A stretch of 47,789 nucleotides of DNA from Brasilonema sp. CT11 (GTDB lineage: Bacteria > Cyanobacteriota > Cyanobacteriia > Cyanobacteriales > Nostocaceae). The stretch spans positions 1 to 47,789 of the forward strand of contig NZ_JABXYX010000056.1 in the NCBI RefSeq assembly GCF_017982655.1, in the 5' to 3' direction. The position numbers and the translations under genes are program-made. Below, one piece after another: positions 41,412-47,789 of this stretch (the stretch's first letter is position 1; the number at the start of each line of letters is the position of its first letter). The notes beneath the pieces are model-generated. The model had not been told where the DNA came from. It ran no database searches and was given only the letters and a program-made list of their open reading frames with translations.

Positions 41412-43517
41412 ATGGAAGTTATCTATCAGTATGCCTGGCTGATTCCGGTATTACCTCTTCTTGGGGCAATGCTGGTCGGTCTAGGGTTAATCTCGTTGAA
41501 TCAGGTGACGAACAGCCTGCGACAGCTCAACGCGGCATTTATTATCTCCTTAATGGGACTCGCGATGGCGCTGTCGTTTGCTTTGCTGTGGAGTCAAATT
41601 CAAGGACACGCTCCTTACACCCGTACCTTGGAATGGGCAGCAGCAGGCAATTTCCACCTGAACATGGGCTACACTGTTGACCACCTAACAGCCTTGATGC
41701 TAGTGGTTGTAACAACCGTAGCCGTTCTAGTCATGGTTTATACGGATGGGTACATGGCTCATGACCCAGGCTATGTCCGGTTTTACGCCTATCTCAGCTT
41801 GTTCGGCTCCTCAATGTTGGGTCTGGTGGTTAGCCCCAACTTAGTACAGGTTTATATCTTCTGGGAGCTGGTCGGGATGTGCTCGTACTTGCTGGTCGGC
41901 TTCTGGTACGATCGCAAGGCAGCAGCAGATGCTTGTCAAAAGGCATTTGTGACCAACCGTGTGGGCGACTTTGGATTGCTGTTGGGCATTCTAGGGCTTT
42001 TCTGGGCAACAGGAAGCTTTGAATTTGATGTGATGGGCGATCGCCTGGCGCAACTTGTCCAAACAGGTGCTGTCAGCAATTTGCTCGCCATCGTGTTGGC
42101 GATTCTCGTATTCCTGGGTCCGGTTGCAAAATCCGCCCAATTTCCCCTGCACGTCTGGTTACCAGATGCGATGGAAGGTCCCACCCCCATCTCCGCCCTG
42201 ATCCACGCAGCAACAATGGTGGCGGCGGGTGTTTTCTTGATTGCTCGGATGTACCCAGTTTTTGAGCACGTTCCAGCAGCAATGAACGTGATTGCATTTA
42301 CTGGGGCATTGACAGCATTTTTGGGTGCGACAATTGCCATTACTCAAAACGACATCAAAAAGGGCTTAGCTTACTCCACCATTTCCCAACTCGGTTACAT
42401 GGTGATGGCAATGGGAGTAGGCGCATACAGTGCCGGACTTTTCCACTTAATGACCCACGCCTACTTTAAGGCGATGCTCTTCCTGGGTTCTGGTTCTGTG
42501 ATTCACGGAATGGAAGGAGTTGTCGGTCACGACCCCAACTTGGCGCAGGATATGCGGTTGATGGGTGGACTGCGGAAGTATATGCCAGTTACGGCAATTA
42601 CCTTCTTTATTGGTTGTGTGGCAATTTCTGGTATCCCCCCCTTTGCTGGTTTCTGGTCAAAAGATGAAATCCTAGGGAAGGTTTTTGCAGTAAACCCAGT
42701 TCTCTGGGCAGTTGGTTGGTTAACCGCTGGAATTACCGCTTTTTATATGTTCCGGATGTATTTCGTTACCTTTGAAGGCAAATTCCGGGGCAATCAAACT
42801 AATTTGTGGCAAAAACTCAAATCTCCAGCAGGAATGGGAATTGTAACAGGTTTTGATGCAGCCCCTGCTTTTGGTCCTGGTGCAATGACCAAGGGAGAAT
42901 TGGAAGCAACTGAGGAACACCACCATGATGACCACAGTCACGGTCACGGTCATGGCCACAGTGAATATCCTCATGAGTCGCCTTGGACAATGACCTTGCC
43001 ATTAGCGGTTTTGGCAGTTCCTTCCATACTGATTGGTTTGCTTGGGACTCCTTTTGCTAACTACTTTGAGGAGTTTATTTTCCCACCCAGCGAAACTTTA
43101 GCCGAAATCGTAGAAAAAGCGGCTGAATTCAACCCAGGCGAATTCTACACTATGGCAGGTGCTTCAGTTGGGATTTCCTTGATTGGCATTACGTTGGCTT
43201 CGTTGACGTATCTGCTGGGTAAAATCAACCCAGTGGCGATCGCAGCAAAAATCCAGCCGCTTTACGAGTTCTCCCTCAACAAGTGGTACTTTGATGACAT
43301 TTACCATCGTGTTTTTGTTGTCGGTTTGCGGCGTTTAGCCAGACAAGTGATGGAAGTTGACTTCCGCGTTGTTGATGGTGCTGTAAATCTCACAGGTTTC
43401 TTTACTTTGATCACTGGTGAAGGTCTGAAGTACCTAGAAAACGGTCGTGCTCAATTCTACGCCTTAATTATCTTTGGGGCTGTGTTGGGTTTAGTGATTG
43501 TTTTCGGTGTCACCTGA
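41412..43517 (+). CDS. ndhF: NDH-1 (NDH-1L) subunit 5
   Basis: 701 residues from the ATG at 41412 (a GTG lies 3 bases before). A proton-pumping NuoL/MrpA family subunit. It has VYIFWELVGMCSYLLVGFWY, GPVAKSAQFPLHVWLPDAME, HAATMVAAGVFLIARMYP, GCVAISGIPPFAGFWSKDEI and a C-terminal lateral helix and last membrane helix. A His/Asp-rich loop lies near residues 498-520 (EEHHHDDHSHGHGHGH). It works in respiratory and cyclic electron flow in the thylakoid membrane; the F1/D1 pair belongs to the NDH-1L complex. The sequence does not by itself separate F1 from other paralogues, but pairing with ndhD and with rbcR supports F1. Confidence 0.97.
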   Translation: MEVIYQYAWLIPVLPLLGAMLVGLGLISLNQVTNSLRQLNAAFIISLMGLAMALSFALLWSQIQGHAPYTRTLEWAAAGNFHLNMGYTVDHLTALMLVVVTTVAVLVMVYTDGYMAHDPGYVRFYAYLSLFGSSMLGLVVSPNLVQVYIFWELVGMCSYLLVGFWYDRKAAADACQKAFVTNRVGDFGLLLGILGLFWATGSFEFDVMGDRLAQLVQTGAVSNLLAIVLAILVFLGPVAKSAQFPLHVWLPDAMEGPTPISALIHAATMVAAGVFLIARMYPVFEHVPAAMNVIAFTGALTAFLGATIAITQNDIKKGLAYSTISQLGYMVMAMGVGAYSAGLFHLMTHAYFKAMLFLGSGSVIHGMEGVVGHDPNLAQDMRLMGGLRKYMPVTAITFFIGCVAISGIPPFAGFWSKDEILGKVFAVNPVLWAVGWLTAGITAFYMFRMYFVTFEGKFRGNQTNLWQKLKSPAGMGIVTGFDAAPAFGPGAMTKGELEATEEHHHDDHSHGHGHGHSEYPHESPWTMTLPLAVLAVPSILIGLLGTPFANYFEEFIFPPSETLAEIVEKAAEFNPGEFYTMAGASVGISLIGITLASLTYLLGKINPVAIAAKIQPLYEFSLNKWYFDDIYHRVFVVGLRRLARQVMEVDFRVVDGAVNLTGFFTLITGEGLKYLENGRAQFYALIIFGAVLGLVIVFGVT

Positions 43518-43600
43518 TTTCTAGGCGGAGTCCGCTACGTCTCTACTACTGTTCACTAGGACAGTAAGGGATGAGTTAAATATTTGGTATCCGGATGAAG

Positions 43601-43645
43601 GATGAAGGATGTATTGACTTCCCTTCATCTTTCTTTATTTTTATT
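43601..43645 (+). terminator. Probable terminator after ndhF
   Basis: GATGAAGG (43601-43608) pairs with CCTTCATC (43622-43629), followed by T-rich TTTCTTTATTTTTATT. A tandem copy of the left arm at 43594 offers an alternative pairing. This suggests ndhF and ndhD may also be transcribed separately. Confidence 0.55.
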
Positions 43646-43743
43646 AAATAAACCTAACAATGAAGACCAATGCCTGCAAAAACTGCTAGTAAATAGCTAG
43701 TAGTTGATAGCCGACCATTATTATTGCTGACTAACAACCTGCG

Positions 43744-45315
43744 ATGAATACAGCAAATTTTCCATGGCTGACGACGATTATTCTATTTCCGATAGCGGCG
43801 TCACTGCTGATTCCCTTCATTCCAGATAAAGATGGCAAAACAGTGCGCTGGTATAGCCTGATCATAGGGCTGATAGATTTTGCACTGATCGTGATTGCTT
43901 TTTATACTGGGTATGATTTCTCCAATCCAGATTTGCAACTCTTTGAGAGTTACAGCTGGCTTCCACAGATCGGTTTGAATTGGTCGGTAGGGGCAGATGG
44001 CTTGTCTATGCCCCTGATAATTTTGACTGGATTCATTACCACGCTGGCAATGCTAGCAGCTTGGCCGGTGACACTCAAGCCCAAGCTGTTTTACTTTTTG
44101 ATATTAGCGATGTATGGCGGTCAGATTGCCGTTTTCGCCGTCCAGGATATGCTGTTGTTTTTCCTGGTGTGGGAACTCGAACTGGTGCCGATATACATTC
44201 TGCTTTCGATTTGGGGAGGCAAAAAGCGGCAATACGCAGCGACCAAGTTTATTTTGTACACGGCAGGCGGTTCGCTGTTTATTTTGCTCGCTGGCTTAAC
44301 GATGGCGTTTTTTGGCGATACGATCACTTTTGATATGCAGGCGATCGCTGCCAAAAGTTTCAGCCTCAATCTCCAACTTTGGCTGTATGCTGCTTTCTTG
44401 ATTGCCTACGCTGTCAAACTCCCCATCTTTCCGTTGCATACTTGGCTACCAGATGCCCACGGAGAAGCCACAGCCCCTGTGCATATGTTGCTGGCAGGTG
44501 TTCTGCTGAAAATGGGCGGTTACGCGCTTATTCGCATGAATGCCCAAATGCTTCCCGATGCTCACGCTTATTTTGCCCCGGTGTTAGTGATTTTGGGGAT
44601 AGTTAATATTATCTACGCTGCCCTGACATCATTTGCCCAGCGCAACTTGAAACGGAAAATTGCCTACTCCTCAATTTCTCACATGGGCTTTGTGGCGATC
44701 GGTATTGCTTCCTTCACCGACTTGGGCTTGAATGGGGCAATGTTGCAAATGGTTTCCCACGGTTTGATTGGGGCGAGTTTATTCTTCCTAGTAGGAGCAA
44801 CATATGACCGTACTCACACCCTCATGTTGGATGAAATGGGCGGTGTTGGTAAGAAAATGAGCAAAATGTTTGCCATGTGGACAACATGTTCTATGGCATC
44901 CTTAGCCTTACCAGGAATGAGCGGTTTCGTTGCTGAGTTGATGGTATTCGTTGGCTTTGCCACCAGCGATGCCTATAACCCCACTTTCAAAGTTATTGTG
45001 GTGTTGTTGATGGCAGTTGGGGTGATTCTAACTCCGATTTATTTGCTGTCAATGCTGCGGGAGATTTTCTATGGTGAAGAAAACAAAGAATTAGTTTCTC
45101 ACCAGAAACTCATAGATGCCGAACCCCGCGAAATCTTCATCATCGCCTGCTTGTTAATACCAATCATTGGTATTGGTTTGTATCCCAAGATGCTCACTCA
45201 GATGTATGATGCCACAACTGTGCAGTTGACGACGCGGTTACGAAATTCTCTACCCGCTTTGGCCGGTCAAAAAGCGCCAGCGGTGTCATTTAATGCGCCG
45301 AAGATTGGCAATTAG
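43744..45315 (+). CDS. ndhD: NDH-1 (NDH-1L) subunit 4
   Basis: A 523-residue NuoM-family protein with about 14 membrane helices. The functional Glu lies in [20 protein letters not shown]. Other signs are [57 protein letters not shown] and [13 protein letters not shown]. It pumps protons as part of NDH-1. It starts 226 bases after ndhF, same strand, and ends at a strong terminator. By context it is the D1 paralogue. Confidence 0.97.
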   Translation: MNTANFPWLTTIILFPIAASLLIPFIPDKDGKTVRWYSLIIGLIDFALIVIAFYTGYDFSNPDLQLFESYSWLPQIGLNWSVGADGLSMPLIILTGFITTLAMLAAWPVTLKPKLFYFLILAMYGGQIAVFAVQDMLLFFLVWELELVPIYILLSIWGGKKRQYAATKFILYTAGGSLFILLAGLTMAFFGDTITFDMQAIAAKSFSLNLQLWLYAAFLIAYAVKLPIFPLHTWLPDAHGEATAPVHMLLAGVLLKMGGYALIRMNAQMLPDAHAYFAPVLVILGIVNIIYAALTSFAQRNLKRKIAYSSISHMGFVAIGIASFTDLGLNGAMLQMVSHGLIGASLFFLVGATYDRTHTLMLDEMGGVGKKMSKMFAMWTTCSMASLALPGMSGFVAELMVFVGFATSDAYNPTFKVIVVLLMAVGVILTPIYLLSMLREIFYGEENKELVSHQKLIDAEPREIFIIACLLIPIIGIGLYPKMLTQMYDATTVQLTTRLRNSLPALAGQKAPAVSFNAPKIGN

Positions 45316-45347
45316 GTTGTTGATTTAAAATCAATATTGCTTTCATT

Positions 45348-45375
45348 GAGCGGGTTTTGTACCTGCTCTTTTTTT
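45348..45375 (+). terminator. Rho-independent terminator after ndhD
   Basis: GAGCGGGT (45348-45355) pairs with ACCTGCTC (45361-45368) except for one mismatch, loop 5 bases, followed by seven T. Confidence 0.9.
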
Positions 45376-45376
45376 A

Positions 45377-45733
45377 TTAGGTTTTTCCAATCTGTTGAAG
45401 AAACCCAATATTAAGCTCCAGTTTTTTTCCTAGCCACAGAGCATGTTCCGTATGGTCTTTCACATCATCGCCCGTCTCCGGGTGGATTAAAATATCCAAC
45501 CCCTCACGATTGAGCATTAACCAGGCAACAACCTTGGCAAACTGATTCGGTAAGAATGCAACTTGATACATCGCTTTTGGATGTGGACCAATGGGTTTAT
45601 CATGCCAGCGCCCAAGCCGCACGTCAAATCTTGCGCCTAATCCTTCGCGTACACGTTCAGCTACATCACGTGTAGCGGTATCATAGTAGACATGAGCGTG
45701 AAAACCAGTGATTTCGGTAGTATTTTCTTGCAT
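45377..45733 (-). CDS. DOPA 4,5-dioxygenase-family protein
   Basis: A 118-residue protein from the ATG at 45733 with GGAG about 9 bases upstream; a GTG at 45748 is less likely. The conserved metal-ligand signs are GFHAHVYYD, HDKPIGPHPKAMYQ, LMLNREGLDILIHPETGDD and DHTEHALWLG. The family includes fungal and plant-type DOPA dioxygenases, but many bacterial members are uncharacterised. The substrate in cyanobacteria is not established. It is convergent with ndhD, with only two bases between the T-run and its stop. Confidence 0.9.
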   Translation of the reverse strand: MQENTTEITGFHAHVYYDTATRDVAERVREGLGARFDVRLGRWHDKPIGPHPKAMYQVAFLPNQFAKVVAWLMLNREGLDILIHPETGDDVKDHTEHALWLGKKLELNIGFLQQIGKT

Positions 45734-45822
45734 CGCTCTAAACTCCACTTTTCACTGTGACTGATTTGACTCATTACCTTCATTTTAATGGCTATCCTAA
45801 TGTAAGCTGTTCAAGCCCTGCG

Positions 45823-46155
45823 TCACAACAACCCTAACCAGGATCGTAAGGATTGCTCTAACTGCTCGACATCGGAATTCGCCAACTTACCAATCGTTGT
45901 CACAATTAATCTCTCATGTACTGTGTACAAACCTCGCTTGACTGCTGTAACCACGTTAAGCCCTGCTGCAGCCCAGTCAGAAAGTACAAACTCACCCTCA
46001 AGTAACGATCCTGTTTTGCTTGTTAGTGGCGTGATGATAATATCTTGAGAAACATGCGGTGCATTAACCACAACTGCAGGTCTTACCTTTGAACTAGACA
46101 AATCCGAGAAGGGATACCGAACCAAGATAATATCATTTTTGGAGTAGCTGGGCAT
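45823..46155 (-). CDS. MazF/PemK-family toxin
   Basis: A 110-residue protein from the ATG at 46155 (MPSYSKNDIILVRYPFSDLS), the usual beginning of PemK/MazF proteins. It continues KVRPAVVV, then DIIITPLTSK and RGLYTVHERLIVTTIGKLA. MazF-type proteins are endoribonucleases. The frame is open further upstream inside the antitoxin gene, but that part is not family-like. It overlaps the end of the antitoxin gene by about 23 bases. Confidence 0.9.
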   Translation of the reverse strand: MPSYSKNDIILVRYPFSDLSSSKVRPAVVVNAPHVSQDIIITPLTSKTGSLLEGEFVLSDWAAAGLNVVTAVKRGLYTVHERLIVTTIGKLANSDVEQLEQSLRSWLGLL

Positions 46156-46357
46156 AAACATCATCCTCGGCGTTATCCCAAACTGCATCAAGTGATGTTT
46201 GGCTAGCTTGAAGCCAAAACTCAGCTTCATCATCAGGAAGAAGTGTTACCAGCACTCTTGTTCCTTCAGGTAGTTCCGCTGATTCCAGCAGTTCAATTTT
46301 TCCTTGCCGAACGGTAGCCCAAAGTGTTTTTAACATATTCATCTTATAACTGGTCAT
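46133..46357 (-). CDS. Antitoxin partner of the MazF-like toxin
   Basis: A 74-residue protein. The first half (LWATVRQGKIELLESAELPE then GTRVLVTLLP) has the DUF104/AbrB-like antitoxin pattern. The second half is acidic (LDAVWDNAEDDVYAQLL), as in toxin-neutralising tails. The start could be 46357, 46342 or 46336; no ribosome site decides. It precedes and overlaps the toxin gene, as expected. Confidence 0.8.
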   Translation of the reverse strand: MTSYKMNMLKTLWATVRQGKIELLESAELPEGTRVLVTLLPDDEAEFWLQASQTSLDAVWDNAEDDVYAQLLQK

Positions 46358-46655
46358 GCTTTGATTTTAGGCGTTGATGCTGGATGTGCGATCACACCCT
46401 TTAGGCGGCTCCTCCTAAGCATCGCCTAGGGTGAGCACTTGGTGCCATCGCCCCACAGACCGCCTTAAAGTACTGTCCCACAGATAGCCTCAAAATAACT
46501 TAAACTTAATTATCGATAGATAAGCTGGAAGTGCCGCTACAAGTTAAAGACGAAACAAGCTAACAGCTGAAATCAGATGCGGCAGCAGCTTTTGCAATTC
46601 CACTAGGGCTTTTGTTAGTCTGCTGGCTGCATTGATTTGTTGGGCTGGTGGGCGC
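46358..46655. other. Spacer with palindromic repeat
   Basis: Near 46395-46440 is a repeat-like stretch (CCCTTTAGGCGGCTCCTCCT, then CATCGCCTAGGGTG). A short plus-strand reading around 46575-46640 encodes a hydrophobic peptide but has no start and is not called. Confidence 0.4.
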
Positions 46656-47675
46656 TTATCTGTTTGGTCGTCTTCTTCGTCTTCTGTAGTACCCTCTCAC
46701 AGGGGTTCCATCCTTTCGATTATACGTGTCAACATATTCATAATCACTTTGATTAGAAATCCTCTCGTATTCTTCTACTGTAATTTTTGGTCTACTTTCT
46801 ACCTTCTTAATAGGCTTTTGAGGTATTTGATCGGTATGACTAGAGGGTTGTGATCGATTGATTTGGGAAAATTTTTTGATTTGTGCTTTAAAATCAGCTA
46901 TTTCATTTTGCTGTTGTTGATACTGCTGAAGTAATATCTGGTATTGTTTTTGTAAATCTAGTTTTTGAGAGCTTAATTGAGACTTCTCATCCTGCAAGTT
47001 TTCAATCTGAGATTGTTTGTTTTGAGCAAGTTCCGCTACATCTCGAATTCTTTGCTGTAACTCTAACCTCTGCTGGTTGAGTTGACCTACTTGCTTTTGT
47101 AATTCATTAATTTGGTTTTGTTTTCTTTGATCAAGTTTTGTTGAATTTTCAACTTCTCTTTGTAGATTAGCTATCGAATTTTGCAGATTGTTTATCTGAG
47201 CTTGTTTGCTTAGATCAATTTCTCTTAAATCTTGAATATTCTTTTGCAAAGCCGTTATGCTAGCATCACGAGCAGATATCTCTCTATGTAAGTCAGAAAT
47301 GTTTCTAGTAAGATTATAAATATCCTGAATACGCTTGTTCTGTTCGTTAGCATTCTCTTCCCTAGTTCTAAGTAAACAGTTGAACTGTTCAGATAATAGA
47401 TTAATTTGAGATCGTAATTCATTGACAAGTGGTTGATAGGAACTATCAGTTTTAGAACTATTAGCTCCTAGAACTAGTTTTGCTGAGAAAACCCTGATTA
47501 AATCATCAATTTTATAGGCTAGACGAAGACGATATGGACTGATTTGATTAGCATTCTGTGCTATTTCTACAGCTAATCGTTCAATCACCTCTGAAAGAAT
47601 AATTTGCGAAGGTTGCCTACTTATAGCAAAAAGAACTAAATTAGTTACAATCCTTTCGAGTCTTATAGAACCCAT
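46656..47675 (-). CDS. Coiled-coil protein of unknown function
   Basis: About 339 residues from the ATG at 47675 (MGSIRLERIVTNLVLF). The frame stays open to 47738, but that part overlaps the IS5-type end and is probably not native. Residues about 85-290 form a long coiled coil rich in Gln, Asn, Leu and Glu (repeated QINxLQ and QxxLQxQ). The last 60 residues contain KITVEEYERI and a basic tail (RGYYRRRRRRPNR). No family recognised. The mosaic of coiled coil and Arg tail suggests a structural or nucleic-acid-related role, without proof. Confidence 0.75.
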   Translation of the reverse strand: MGSIRLERIVTNLVLFAISRQPSQIILSEVIERLAVEIAQNANQISPYRLRLAYKIDDLIRVFSAKLVLGANSSKTDSSYQPLVNELRSQINLLSEQFNCLLRTREENANEQNKRIQDIYNLTRNISDLHREISARDASITALQKNIQDLREIDLSKQAQINNLQNSIANLQREVENSTKLDQRKQNQINELQKQVGQLNQQRLELQQRIRDVAELAQNKQSQIENLQDEKSQLSSQKLDLQKQYQILLQQYQQQQNEIADFKAQIKKFSQINRSQPSSHTDQIPQKPIKKVESRPKITVEEYERISNQSDYEYVDTYNRKDGTPVRGYYRRRRRRPNR

Positions 47676-47731
47676 TTGACATCTTTTACAGTGTTGAAGT
47701 AAAGTTACGGCAAAAGCCTTATCCAGCAACC

Positions 47732-47789
47732 ATGCCATACTCCAGCAGCCTAACAGACGAAGAGTGGGAAATTCTTGAACCTCTACTGT
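47732..47789 (+). mobile_element. Start of an IS5-family transposase, continuing past the window
   Basis: ATG at 47732 opens MPYSSSLTDEEWEILEPLL, the classical N-terminus of IS5-family (IS1031/IS427-like) transposases. The left end of the element is probably within about 47680-47731. Only 19 codons are visible. Confidence 0.8.

Noticed and set aside
1-47789. Looked for a CRISPR array among the many tandem repeats.
   Set aside because: All tandem arrays are heptamers or 14-mers without unique spacers, and no cas genes are present.

Overview
The window looks like chromosomal DNA of a filamentous, probably heterocyst-forming cyanobacterium (Nostocales-like). The evidence is: many GCGATCGC (HIP1) sites; tandem heptamer repeats (STRR type) and palindromic interspersed repeats between genes; the cyanobacterial NDH-1 genes ndhF and ndhD next to an RbcR-type regulator; a KdpD without a kinase domain; and pentapeptide-repeat, PEP-CTERM and Ser/Thr-kinase genes. 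No rRNA, tRNA or CRISPR array was found.

Layout. 1-2.6 kb: the 3' part of a P-type cation ATPase, a BMP-type lipoprotein gene cut short, and an IS4-like transposase remnant. 3-7 kb: a BNR beta-propeller protein, an FAD monooxygenase whose stop codon lies in a MITE-like element, and a PepSY-like secreted protein. 7-14 kb: polA, a PEP-CTERM/DUF4114 protein, a HAD phosphatase, and an ArgRS-derived protein without a catalytic core but with repeat DNA translated in frame. 14-16.4 kb: a Crp-family regulator, a pstS-like pseudogene and a membrane histidine kinase.

16.5-30.7 kb is a potassium region. kdpA-kdpB-kdpF-kdpC is followed by a Ser/Thr kinase and an overlapping small membrane protein, a Cys-rich membrane protein, a pentapeptide-repeat protein, an RCK_C (TrkA-C)-like ORF, a short KdpD (ATP-binding and USP domains only), a PIN toxin-antitoxin pair, and a second, solitary kdpA paralogue whose selectivity-filter loops differ in all four repeats. 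A palindromic motif occurs upstream of both the kdp operon and kdpD. Two copies of a roughly 170-bp interspersed repeat flank the RCK_C-kdpD-toxin block.

30.8-33.2 kb holds the best candidate for a poorly described system. It is a divergent pair: a small two-helix membrane protein resembling the cyanobacterial TRADD-N-associated 2TM family, and a 614-residue protein that appears to combine an N-terminal HTH, a TRADD-N-like domain and a very long pentapeptide-repeat helix. This suggests a signalling or conflict/cell-death module, by inference from sequence pattern only.

33.4-36.6 kb: a small SH3-like protein, then a zinc-ribbon Ser/Thr kinase in an operon with a membrane-anchored PstS-like protein. 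36.6-38.9 kb: a REP cluster, rbcR and a tnpB remnant. 39.4-45.3 kb: NnrU/Z-ISO-like protein, a thioredoxin-like protein, ndhF and ndhD. 45.4-47.8 kb: a DOPA-dioxygenase-like protein, a MazF-like toxin-antitoxin pair, a coiled-coil protein and the start of an IS5-family transposase running off the window edge.
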